33,594 bases of DNA from positions 1 through 33,594 of the forward strand of contig CABXZZ010000010.1 of assembly GCA_902516825.1 (NCBI GenBank). The letters run 5' to 3'. The position numbers and the translations under genes are program-made. This stretch comes from an uncultured SAR116 cluster alpha proteobacterium (lineage in GTDB: Bacteria; Pseudomonadota; Alphaproteobacteria; Puniceispirillales; Puniceispirillaceae). Of the stretch, positions 18,032 through 25,667 are shown one piece after another (the stretch's first letter is position 1; the number at the start of each line of letters is the position of its first letter). The notes under the pieces are model-generated. The model was not told the origin of the DNA. It did not search any database and worked only from the letters and a program-made list of their open reading frames with translations.

Positions 18032-18835
18032 TTATAAATACCCTAACTTTTTCATTATTTTGCTGTTATTTTTTTCTATTGTCTTAAAGGATTTACTTGG
18101 TATTTTTTTCCATTGCGACCTAGTGCCTACCCTGAAAAATTTTGAATGACTTGACGCCTCCCTAAACCCAGTGTTTTTTTCTAATTTGGATAAATTTTCA
18201 AAATTAGTAAGATACAAAATATCAGATATCGCAATAACGGGATTGATTTTTAAAAATTCTAATATGGAGGAAATATTTTCATATGGTTTTGCTATTAAAT
18301 CTTCATACTTTAAAAAGTAAACTGGAATTTGTGCATTCTTCCAACCAGTTACGTGATTCTTCCATGAGGATGTGAATTCACCCCGTTTCCTATCCTCTGG
18401 CTGTAAATTGATAAGATTCTCATCATTAAGTTTGTCAGTCGCTACTTTGATTGAGTGATTGAAATGTTTGGAATAAGAGACTGCTACATCCCTAGGGTCT
18501 CTTACAATATAGATTGCATTCGCAGAAAATTCGGAGTTTGGAAAAACACCAACATCATATTTCCCAGCGGCGTTATGGGTTTTTAGTATACAACTTTTAC
18601 CTTGAGAAATTGCAGTTTCAGATATACGTTTTTGTGTTTCAAGCCATTTATATCTAATTTCCATCGGGTCTTTAAATGCATTTCCAAGCATGTCACTAGC
18701 TAAAGTAGCGAAATTAGGAATAAATTTTCCCATGCCATTTATGTCAAGTTTTCCTAATATCGCGCTATACAGAATAGTCCTTATCCATGTGTTGCCGCTT
18801 TTTGGATAACTTGCAATCCAAGTAATGTTTTTCAT
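18032..18835 (-). CDS. Sulfotransferase domain protein
   Basis: A 267-residue PAPS-dependent sulfotransferase of the Sulfotransfer_1 type. The 5'-phosphosulfate loop YPKSGNTW is at residues 10-17, and the 3'-phosphate motif region IYIVRDPRDVAVSYSKHF is near 107-124. A C-terminal RVGTRSQWKK matches the second PAPS-contact region. There is no signal peptide or membrane segment, so it should act in the cytoplasm. The acceptor is unknown; bacterial relatives modify exopolysaccharide, lipids or small metabolites. No sugar or polymer genes surround it, and the stretch is more AT-rich by eye than the neighbouring housekeeping genes, so it may be a lineage-specific or transferred gene. Confidence 0.9.
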   Translation of the reverse strand: MKNITWIASYPKSGNTWIRTILYSAILGKLDINGMGKFIPNFATLASDMLGNAFKDPMEIRYKWLETQKRISETAISQGKSCILKTHNAAGKYDVGVFPNSEFSANAIYIVRDPRDVAVSYSKHFNHSIKVATDKLNDENLINLQPEDRKRGEFTSSWKNHVTGWKNAQIPVYFLKYEDLIAKPYENISSILEFLKINPVIAISDILYLTNFENLSKLEKNTGFREASSHSKFFRVGTRSQWKKIPSKSFKTIEKNNSKIMKKLGYL

Positions 18836-19265
18836 TTTAAAAAAACCTGTTTAATGTATTTAGAATGGAAATTTTTCCCCCCTGAAATTGTATCTGCTGA
18901 ATCCATTCGCCTTATTTTTAAATATCTTTTTCAGAACAATCTCCATTTAAGAATCCAATTTGCCATAAAAAAAGTATAGCGCAAAGGGTGTCCAAATTTT
19001 CAGAGATATTAAAAAAAAACTTTAAAGACTATTTTTTAAAGTGTAGTTTTTGTCCTCTTGTTGTTCTGATTATTTTTAAATTGAGTTTTATCTTGTTTGT
19101 TGGTTTCAACCGATTCTTTAGTTCAGACACTGGTGACAACACCCACATCCCTATTTATTAGAGAATAAAGCAGTTTTTTGGGCAGTTTGAAGGATATGAC
19201 TTAAGAGTTGTCAGATAGGTTTATGTTTTATATGAAAGATTGTTGAAATCACTTGAGGACAAAAA
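18836..19265. other. 430-base gene-free AT-rich stretch
   Basis: No reading frame with protein-like composition, tRNA or family RNA was recognised here. It should hold the sulfotransferase promoter (minus strand) and the leader of the NTF2-like gene (plus strand). The only clear structure is the hairpin at 19011-19042. Homopolymer runs of A and T are frequent. Confidence 0.6.
19011..19042 (-). terminator. Terminator-like hairpin, minus strand
   Basis: On the minus strand, ACTTTAAA and TTTAAAGT form an 8-base-pair stem with an 8-base loop, followed directly by a run of at least eight T. The stem is AT-rich, which makes it weak by itself, but the T-tract is well placed. It would stop transcripts coming from tRNA-Gln/ispE before they enter the sulfotransferase gene. 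Confidence 0.42.
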
Positions 19266-19626
19266 ATGAGCCTTTTTTGAAAAATATACAAAAGCGTGGA
19301 ATGAAAAAGATGTTTCAGCCTTTTTAGAATGTCATCATGATGATTATGAGTTAGTTATCTACTCAACTGGAGAAGTCAAGAAGATGGAGGATATTGACTG
19401 GGATCAAATGAAGGAATGGATGGTTGCTGCGAACGTAGAAAATCATCGCTGTATTTATGAGAATGATGACATAATCGTAGAGCATCAAATTTTAAGTTAT
19501 GGATCAGGTGATAGAGAGGCCCTGATGCTAGTACATCGTTGCAAGGATGGATTGTGGCGAACAGAAACTGGAGCAACTCCGTTATCTACAAAAAGCTGGT
19601 CCCATACTTTTTATGAACACAAATAA
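19266..19626 (+). pseudogene. NTF2-like (SnoaL-fold) protein, frameshifted at its fourth codon
   Basis: A small protein of the NTF2-like superfamily, disrupted by one base. ATG at 19266 has a strong GAGGA ribosome-binding site but reads Met-Ser-Leu-Phe-stop. The stop falls in a run of six T (19273-19278). Dropping one T gives MSLFEKYTKAWNEKDVSAF and then an unbroken 119-residue protein with HHDDYELVIYSTGEV, RCIYENDDIIVEHQ and WRTETGATPLS, an ordinary NTF2-like layout. Without a shift, translation could begin only at ATG 19384, giving 80 residues and losing the first helix. Sequencing error, recent mutation or ribosomal slippage are all possible. Specific function unknown; such domains are enzymes or ligand-binding modules. 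Confidence 0.75.
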
Positions 19627-19656
19627 GATTCACTTGGAGGTATTAGAAGGGGAGAT

Positions 19657-19767
19657 ATGTCTAGAGTAAACGTGAGAAAAAGTAGAAGAACAGCAAAATG
19701 TTATAAAAATGTTGTGAAAAATGCAATCCAATTCGAACAAATAGAATTTGGTGGGTGGCAGGTGTAA
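19657..19767 (+). CDS. Candidate 36-residue basic protein
   Basis: An ATG with an excellent ribosome-binding site (AAGGGGAG, four bases before the start) opens a 36-residue frame ending in TAA. The first half is strongly basic (MSRVNVRKSRRTAKCYKN) and the second half is neutral to acidic, ending FGGWQV. I do not recognise a family. It begins 30 bases after the NTF2-like gene on the same strand and could be co-transcribed with it. It could be a real small protein or a chance frame; the ribosome-binding site is the main evidence. Confidence 0.38.
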   Translation: MSRVNVRKSRRTAKCYKNVVKNAIQFEQIEFGGWQV

Positions 19768-19812
19768 TCAGAAATATCGAAGGAAATAAGGTAATTTAGC
19801 TAATCTGAGTGA

Positions 19813-19887
19813 TGGCTGGGGCGGTAGGATTCGAACCTACGATACACGATACCAAAAACCGATGCCTTACCACTTGGCTACGCCCCA
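19813..19887 (-). tRNA. tRNA-Gln (UUG)
   Basis: Read on the minus strand, a full cloverleaf of 75 bases including an encoded CCA: acceptor TGGGGCG/CGCCCCA, D stem GCC/GGC, anticodon loop TTTTGGT with anticodon TTG, variable GTATC, T stem GTAGG/CCTAC with loop TTCGAAT, and discriminator G. The acceptor starting with U1-A72 is a glutamine identity feature. The anticodon stem is weak: position 27-43 is a U-U mismatch and 30-40 is G-U. It follows ispE by about 73 bases on the same strand. Confidence 0.96.
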
Positions 19888-19906
19888 TCAAATTTTGAAA
19901 TTTGAT
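19887..19906. repeat. Perfect 20-base palindrome at the 5' edge of tRNA-Gln
   Basis: ATCAAATTT, TG, AAATTTGAT: two 9-base arms with a 2-base spacer, starting at the first base of the tRNA and running upstream. Further ATCAAT/ATTGAT inverted pairs follow at 19929-19955 before the ispE stop. With the 2-base spacer it is more like a protein-binding site than an RNA hairpin. It might mark tRNA processing or a promoter element; unproven. Confidence 0.45.
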
Positions 19907-19960
19907 TGTCGCAATCTAACGGCCTGAAATCAATGGATCAATCTAAAAATTGATTGTAGT

Positions 19961-20854
19961 TTAAAAATTCGAAATAAATTTAGTTGAAACTGACCAATAT
20001 CCAGCCTGTTGTATTTTTCTACAAAACATATCTGCATTTTTCTTGTCCTCAAACAATGCGAAACAGCTTGCTCCACTTCCACTCATCTGTATTGAATGTT
20101 GCTCTGTGTTTCTACTCTTTGGATACAATGTTTTCATGGTATTTAATAAAATGCCAATTTCTGGATAAATTTTAATTGCAGATTCTTGAAGATTGTTGCT
20201 ACCAGTTAATAATTGGGTCGTATCTGTGTTTCCCTTAAACCATCCTGTATCTTCTCCCGAAGTGTTTTTATCAAACTCTTCAAAAACTTTGCTAGTACTT
20301 ACAATAGAATTTGGATTTGCCAGTACAATATAATTAGATATCCTAGCATTAGATATCTTAGTTATCCTATCACCAACACCCCTCATAAAAACAAAATCTC
20401 GGTAAAGGCAAACGGGTATGTCAGCCCCTATTTTTAGAGCCATATTTTCTAAATTGGTTTTCGATAAATTAAGATTGAAGATTTCATTGAGTGCTAAGAA
20501 AGTAGTTGCTGCATTGGAGCTCCCACCCCCTAATCCGCCGCCAACTGGTATCTGTTTATCAATTTTTATTCCTAATGGGGGAATGTGATGATTATGTTCT
20601 CTTAAAGTCTTAATAGCTTTCATAGCTAGATTCTCAGAAGTTTTAGTATCGATATCAGCTGAAAATTCTCCGCAAAGAGCTAATTGATCTGTGTCAGAGA
20701 GTTTAATAGCGAGAGAATCTCCGAACTCTGTAAAACCAACAATAGATGCTAACTCGTGATATCCATCAGGTCGTTTCCTAGCAATTTGCAGGGAAAGGTT
20801 AACCTTGGCTGGTGCCAGATATCTAAAGTTGTATTGGGGGTTAGAGATAAACAT
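19961..20854 (-). CDS. ispE: 4-(cytidine 5'-diphospho)-2-C-methyl-D-erythritol kinase
   Basis: Phosphorylates CDP-ME in the non-mevalonate isoprenoid pathway. This GHMP kinase has APAKVNLSLQI near residue 14, GYHELASIV at 31-39, and the ATP loop PVGGGLGGGSSNAA at residues 103-116, with the third motif MSGSGASCFALF near the C-terminus. At 297 residues it is a normal length. It starts ten bases after the TPR gene, with no obvious ribosome-binding site of its own, suggesting translation coupled to the upstream gene. The order ETF-QO - TPR - ispE is common in alphaproteobacteria. Confidence 0.96.
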   Translation of the reverse strand: MFISNPQYNFRYLAPAKVNLSLQIARKRPDGYHELASIVGFTEFGDSLAIKLSDTDQLALCGEFSADIDTKTSENLAMKAIKTLREHNHHIPPLGIKIDKQIPVGGGLGGGSSNAATTFLALNEIFNLNLSKTNLENMALKIGADIPVCLYRDFVFMRGVGDRITKISNARISNYIVLANPNSIVSTSKVFEEFDKNTSGEDTGWFKGNTDTTQLLTGSNNLQESAIKIYPEIGILLNTMKTLYPKSRNTEQHSIQMSGSGASCFALFEDKKNADMFCRKIQQAGYWSVSTKFISNF

Positions 20855-20864
20855 GGTATTTTAT

Positions 20865-22610
20865 TCAGTCTAAAGTTTGCGACAAGCCAAATTTTATTTT
20901 TTCTGAGACAAGTTTCCTTGTTGCTTCGTCAGAATACATCTCATAAGCAAATTGCCACTTATACCGAGCCTCAAGAGGTCTCCTTAGATGCCAGTAAACA
21001 TCACCAAGATGGTCATGAATAACAGCATCATCGGGAGCGAGCTGTATTGCACGCTCTAACCACATCACAGCTTTTTTGGCCTCGCCGATTTTAAAATAAA
21101 TCCAGCCAAGTGAATCAGCATAATATCCATTGTCTGGATGTAACTCAACAGCCCTTGTAATAAGTTCAATGGCTTTATCCAGATTTCTTCCCTCATCAGC
21201 CCACCAATATCCAAGATAGTTAAGAGCACTGCTATCATTTGGATTTAATTCCAGCGCTTTTGCAAATGCAGCCTCTGCCTTACTCGCCTGGTCAGTTTGC
21301 TCATAACACATACCAAGCTTGCGGTAGATATCTGCTAAAACAGGCTTCCTTTTGGTAACATTTTCATATCGCTGTATTGCATTATGACATTCTTTTTTAA
21401 TTCTATAAAAGTCACCCAACATTTCTTCTAATATTGGACTGTTTGTTTTCTTTAAGAGATATGTTTGGAGCATCTCAATAGCGTCAGTAGTTTGTCGGTT
21501 CTGTCTTAATTGATATAAATAAATCACTAAGCTGATTTGAAAACGTGGGTTAGCTTCTGGAACAGTGCTAAAATAAAAACTTGCATCTTGAAAATTATTT
21601 TGTTGATCGGCAAGTTGTAATAGAATGATGCTGGCGGCAGGTAGGGTAAACCCATTAGAATCAGCTATAAAAAGTCCAAGTTGGGAGCGGTGCCTTAGAT
21701 ACAAAACTGTCTCTTCTGTTAGGGTAAATAAACTCAAATGAATAATAGATTGTGCAAGGAAATAATTTCTGTTTTTTTCAGGACTCTCTGCGTTAGAGCG
21801 GTTCTCAAGCCAAGAAATTACTTTGTCTTGATTATAGTTTATAGATAAGTTTTGAGCCAATTTCTTGGCGATATTTATTTTTCCGATTAAAGCATATGCT
21901 TCTGCTGTAGCAATTATTAACTCGTGGTTACTTGTTTTATCCAAGGATATTTCTGAGAGCTGTGCCAAAGCCAGAGTATAGTTTTTTTCGAGTATAAATA
22001 GTTGCGAAATAAATAATTTCAGAAAATCGTTCTCACTATACCCCTGCTCGTCTAAAAGTTTAGAGAGCATTTCAAGCACACTAATCGCCGCACTATTCTG
22101 CCCTAAATTAAACATCGCCCATGCCCGAAAAAGAAATCCCAGATGTTGGCTACTTCCCTCAATTATAGCGCTGTCACTTAGAGCAAGAACTGCTTCCCAA
22201 TCAGTATCCCTCGCAGCAATAGCCAATGCTGGCTCGATACCCATTTGCAAACTCTGGTTAAGAGATTCAGCCTGCTGCGCGATCTCAGCTGCAGCAATAA
22301 TTCGCCCTGATGCGTATAAATTTGAGAAACTAGCTTGTAGCAGTTCTGGATTGGTGTTATCGATTGCAAGTGATTCAGTGTAGAATTTGGCAGCGGACCT
22401 AACATCTTCATTTTTCTCTGCGTGCAATGCTCCTAAATAGTATCCGAACAGATTTTGGGCATTACTGCTATAAACGGCGTTTTGGCCTTCTTCCAAAACA
22501 TCAATTGGCTCGTCAGCACTTGCTTGCTGGCAAGACATCATAAGAAAAGCACAGAAGAAAAGTATTCTTCCAGGTTTGGTCAATAGGGCTGGAATTCTTA
22601 TCTCTTTCAT
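20865..22610 (-). CDS. Tetratricopeptide-repeat protein, exported
   Basis: A 581-residue helical-repeat protein. The N-terminus has a signal (RILFFCAFLMMSCQQASADEP); it could be cut as a secreted protein after ASA or be lipidated at the Cys of MMSC, whose lipobox is imperfect. The whole chain looks like repeated 34-residue helical pairs, clearest at the C-terminus (IYRKLGMCYEQTDQASKAEA, ALELNPNDSSALNYLGYWWA, VELHPDNGYYADSLGWIYFK, IQLAPDDAVIHDHLGDVYWH). TPR arrays act as protein-binding scaffolds. Its specific partner is unknown. It lies 33 bases after ETF-QO and ten before ispE, a conserved alphaproteobacterial trio. Confidence 0.9.
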   Translation of the reverse strand: MKEIRIPALLTKPGRILFFCAFLMMSCQQASADEPIDVLEEGQNAVYSSNAQNLFGYYLGALHAEKNEDVRSAAKFYTESLAIDNTNPELLQASFSNLYASGRIIAAAEIAQQAESLNQSLQMGIEPALAIAARDTDWEAVLALSDSAIIEGSSQHLGFLFRAWAMFNLGQNSAAISVLEMLSKLLDEQGYSENDFLKLFISQLFILEKNYTLALAQLSEISLDKTSNHELIIATAEAYALIGKINIAKKLAQNLSINYNQDKVISWLENRSNAESPEKNRNYFLAQSIIHLSLFTLTEETVLYLRHRSQLGLFIADSNGFTLPAASIILLQLADQQNNFQDASFYFSTVPEANPRFQISLVIYLYQLRQNRQTTDAIEMLQTYLLKKTNSPILEEMLGDFYRIKKECHNAIQRYENVTKRKPVLADIYRKLGMCYEQTDQASKAEAAFAKALELNPNDSSALNYLGYWWADEGRNLDKAIELITRAVELHPDNGYYADSLGWIYFKIGEAKKAVMWLERAIQLAPDDAVIHDHLGDVYWHLRRPLEARYKWQFAYEMYSDEATRKLVSEKIKFGLSQTLD

Positions 22611-22643
22611 AAAATGTTTAGTCTTAAAATTAACATATATTGA

Positions 22644-24272
22644 TTACATATTCGGATAATTTGGTCCGCTCCCCCCTTCAGGAGTTACCCACTTTATGTT
22701 TTGAGTTGGGTCTTTTATGTCGCAGGTTTTACAATGCACACAATTTTGGGCATTTATTTGCAGATACGGACCTGAAGTATCTTCTGCGTGAACAATTTCG
22801 TAAACACCGGCAGGACAATAACGTTGTTCTGGAGAATCATATTTCTTAAGGTTTATTTCGATAGGAACCTTGTTATCAATTAATTGCAAATGTACAGGCT
22901 GATTTTCTTCATGATTGGTTGATGATAAATAAACAGATGAATTTCTGTCAAAGCTGACAACATTATCCGGCTTTGGGTATTCTATTTTCTTAGACGATTT
23001 TGCATCTTTGAGTTGGAGGTGATCTGCATGATGCCTAAATGTCCATGGAGCATTTCCTCTGAAAACATAGGTATCAAAGCCAGAGTAAATCATGCCTGCA
23101 ACAAACCCCTTTGAAAAAGAGGGTCGAATATTGCGCACCTTATATAATTCACTCCATAACCAGCTATCTTGCAATTTCCGCTGATAAGATGACGGCTCTA
23201 AAGTATCTTCCAAAACCGCATTGTAGACGGCTTCTGCTGCTAATATGCCGGATTTCATAGCGGTATGCGTTCCTTTTATTTTAGGGACATTCAAGAAACC
23301 AGCTGTGCATCCAACGAGGCATCCGCCTGGAAAAGTCAATTTTGGAATCGATTGAAAGCCCCCCTCATTTAATGCGCGGGCACCATACGACACTCTTCTT
23401 CCTCCTTCAAAAACTGACCGAACTGAAGGATGTGTTTTAAACCTTTGAAATTCCTCAAATGGAGATAAGTATGGATTTTTATAATCAAGTCCAACTACAT
23501 ACCCGGTAGCTATTTGGTTTCCAGATAGATGATACAAAAATGAGCCTCCATAAGTATCAGAAGGCAGTGGCCATCCTACAGAATGCCAAACAGTGCCTGG
23601 TTTAGACTTTTCTGGATCTATATCCCATAATTCTTTTATTCCAATAGCAAAAGTTTGTGGGTCTTTGCCCTCTCTTAAATTAAACGTATCAAACAACCCC
23701 TTCGTTAAGTGGCCTCTACAACCTTCTGCAAAGATTGTTTGCTTGCCGATTAATGCCATACCTTGCATGTAGCTATCAGTAGGCTGTCCATCTTTTCCAA
23801 CCCCTAAATCATTGGTTGCTATTCCCCGAACAGTTCCATTTTTATTAAATAAAACCTCAGCAGCAGCAAAACCTGGAAATATCTCAACGCCTAACGCTTC
23901 CGCTTGCTTAGCTAGCCAGCGGCAAAAATTTCCAAGTGAAATGATGTAATTGCCATGATTCCTCATTTGTGGCGGCGTAGGCAGTTTATAATGTAAATTC
24001 TGAGATAACAGCATGAAATGATCACTTTTGACGGGTGTATCAAGAGGTGCTCCTAACTCTTGCCAGTTAGGTAATAATTCGTTTAAAGCGCGCGGTTCTA
24101 GAACCGCACCAGATAAAATGTGAGCACCTACTTCGCTCCCCTTTTCGACTAGGCAAACAGAGACATCATGGCCCTGTTCTGATGCTAATTGTTTGAGTTT
24201 GATAGCCGCTGAGAGGCCAGACGGTCCCCCGCCGATGATTACGACATCAAATTCAATTGATTCGCGTTCCAT
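22644..24272 (-). CDS. Electron transfer flavoprotein-ubiquinone oxidoreductase
   Basis: Membrane-bound flavoprotein that passes electrons from reduced ETF (fatty-acid, amino-acid and methylated-amine oxidation) to ubiquinone. FAD binding is shown by [17 protein letters not shown] (glycines 14-19) and [21 protein letters not shown]. The middle has [36 protein letters not shown]. The C-terminal 4Fe-4S domain is complete: CPAGVYEI, then [19 protein letters not shown], ending [11 protein letters not shown]. The length of 542 is typical. It diverges from the uracil-DNA glycosylase gene over 135 bases. Confidence 0.97.
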   Translation of the reverse strand: MERESIEFDVVIIGGGPSGLSAAIKLKQLASEQGHDVSVCLVEKGSEVGAHILSGAVLEPRALNELLPNWQELGAPLDTPVKSDHFMLLSQNLHYKLPTPPQMRNHGNYIISLGNFCRWLAKQAEALGVEIFPGFAAAEVLFNKNGTVRGIATNDLGVGKDGQPTDSYMQGMALIGKQTIFAEGCRGHLTKGLFDTFNLREGKDPQTFAIGIKELWDIDPEKSKPGTVWHSVGWPLPSDTYGGSFLYHLSGNQIATGYVVGLDYKNPYLSPFEEFQRFKTHPSVRSVFEGGRRVSYGARALNEGGFQSIPKLTFPGGCLVGCTAGFLNVPKIKGTHTAMKSGILAAEAVYNAVLEDTLEPSSYQRKLQDSWLWSELYKVRNIRPSFSKGFVAGMIYSGFDTYVFRGNAPWTFRHHADHLQLKDAKSSKKIEYPKPDNVVSFDRNSSVYLSSTNHEENQPVHLQLIDNKVPIEINLKKYDSPEQRYCPAGVYEIVHAEDTSGPYLQINAQNCVHCKTCDIKDPTQNIKWVTPEGGSGPNYPNM

Positions 24273-24407
24273 ATATACCCCTCATTTTTTCTTATCTTGC
24301 GTGACAATTCATATTTATATTTAATTAAATAACGCTATCTCAATAGCTAACTTTACTCTATGACCAAAAATTTTTCTAATAATTACTAAATATAGAACAA
24401 ACTTATT

Positions 24408-25274
24408 ATGTCAGAGCATAAAACGACAAAAAACCATCTTATTTCGCAACTTTTCTGGCAGACGGAAATTGGAGCGGATGAAGCTATTTCAACTTACCCA
24501 CTTGTGCAAGATAAAATGACCGCCTTAAAACAATATATGGAATTATTAGAAAAATCCGTCCAACCAGATTTATCACTTCCGAAAACCTCACCTTCGCAAG
24601 TTAATGTTTTAGAACAAACTAACAGTTCAGGCGCGAATATTTCTACAGTAGATAGTGAAATATCTGACTCCAAAAAGCCTGGTTCGTTAGAGGCTTTAAC
24701 AACGCTCAATGAATTGAAGATGGCTTTAGAAAAATTTGATGGGTGCAGTCTTAGAAACACTGCAAGTCAGCTTGTTTTTGGTGATGGTAATCCCAACGCA
24801 AAAATCATGATCATCGGCGAGGCTCCTGGAAAAGACGAAGACAAAATGGGAATTCCCTTCGTAGGCCAGGCAGGTCAGCTTTTAGATAAAATGCTCAAAT
24901 CTATTGGCTTGGATAGGCAGCAAATCTACATCACAAATTTTATTCCTTGGCGCCCCCCTGGAAATAGAACGCCCTCTCCCTTGGAAATCAGTCAACTGAG
25001 GCCATTCATGTTAAAACATATCCAATTAAAAAAACCAGATATTATTGTTGCACTAGGAGGTGTTTCTGCGAAGGCTCTTTTAGAAACAGAACTTGGTATT
25101 CTAAAAATAAGAGGTCTCATTTATGAAAAGAAATTCGGCTCGGACAAGTCAATTCCCATTCTACCTACACTTCATCCTGCCTACTTACTACGTGCCCCAG
25201 CTCAAAAAAAATTGGCGTTTTACGACCTAGTCATGTTGAAACGTGCAATTAGTAAAGGTTTGGTTACACATTAA
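24408..25274 (+). CDS. Uracil-DNA glycosylase, family 4-like, without Fe-S cysteines
   Basis: Base-excision repair enzyme that removes uracil from DNA. The catalytic core has [27 protein letters not shown] (motif GEAPG at 137-141), the [15 protein letters not shown] segment, [10 protein letters not shown] and the C-terminal LHPAYLLR. The family-4 enzymes bind a 4Fe-4S cluster by four Cys; this protein has a single Cys in its whole length (residue 113), with Trp/Leu in place of the others, so no cluster can form. Similar cluster-free forms are known in alphaproteobacteria. About 110 N-terminal residues are low in conservation and rich in Ser/Asn. It precedes the transglycosylase gene by 106 bases. 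Confidence 0.9.
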   Translation: MSEHKTTKNHLISQLFWQTEIGADEAISTYPLVQDKMTALKQYMELLEKSVQPDLSLPKTSPSQVNVLEQTNSSGANISTVDSEISDSKKPGSLEALTTLNELKMALEKFDGCSLRNTASQLVFGDGNPNAKIMIIGEAPGKDEDKMGIPFVGQAGQLLDKMLKSIGLDRQQIYITNFIPWRPPGNRTPSPLEISQLRPFMLKHIQLKKPDIIVALGGVSAKALLETELGILKIRGLIYEKKFGSDKSIPILPTLHPAYLLRAPAQKKLAFYDLVMLKRAISKGLVTH

Positions 25275-25380
25275 CTGCAATACCTTTACAGAGTAAGCTC
25301 GCTTTATTGACTTAAGAGTAAAGAATCCGCATATAGTTTAGTGATTCGTGTACGTAAAGTAATGAAGAGTTGATGATTTT

Positions 25381-25617
25381 ATGGTGCTTTTGCAAAGGTT
25401 GATAACCTCTGTTTATTCGAGAAAAATGTTATGCGTATTGTTTAGCTTAATATCATTTTTCATTTTTTTTTCAGAAAATTTACTAGCCGAAGAGTATTAT
25501 GAGCGATCTATAAATCCATCGTTGCCCCAGCCGCTTAAAGATAAAGATGTGAAATTATATCAGCAAATTTTTGCTCTACAAGAAATTGGGGAAATTAAAA
25601 AGCAGATAAGCTGGTAA
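25381..25617 (+). pseudogene. N-terminal part of frameshifted lytic transglycosylase (signal peptide)
   Basis: This 78-residue frame starts with MVLLQRLITSVYSRK and a hydrophobic signal segment (MLCVLFSLISFFIFF) with likely cleavage after NLLA. It then begins the mature family sequence (LKDKDVKLYQQIFALQEIGEIKK) and runs to a TAA at 25615-25617. The sequence then continues, without loss of family similarity, in the frame one base back (KADKLVTQLSNRILVGH...). The two halves would join into one protein if the run of five A at 25597-25601 had six, or if ribosomes slipped back one base at AAA AAG. See the next entry for the catalytic part. Confidence 0.75.
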
Positions 25618-25667
25618 CTCAATTATCGAACAGAATTCTTGTCGGGCACATTCAGTCTCAGAAATAT

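Noticed and set aside
19813-19887. Integration site at tRNA-Gln
   Set aside because: No second copy of the tRNA 3' end and no integrase were seen in the window.
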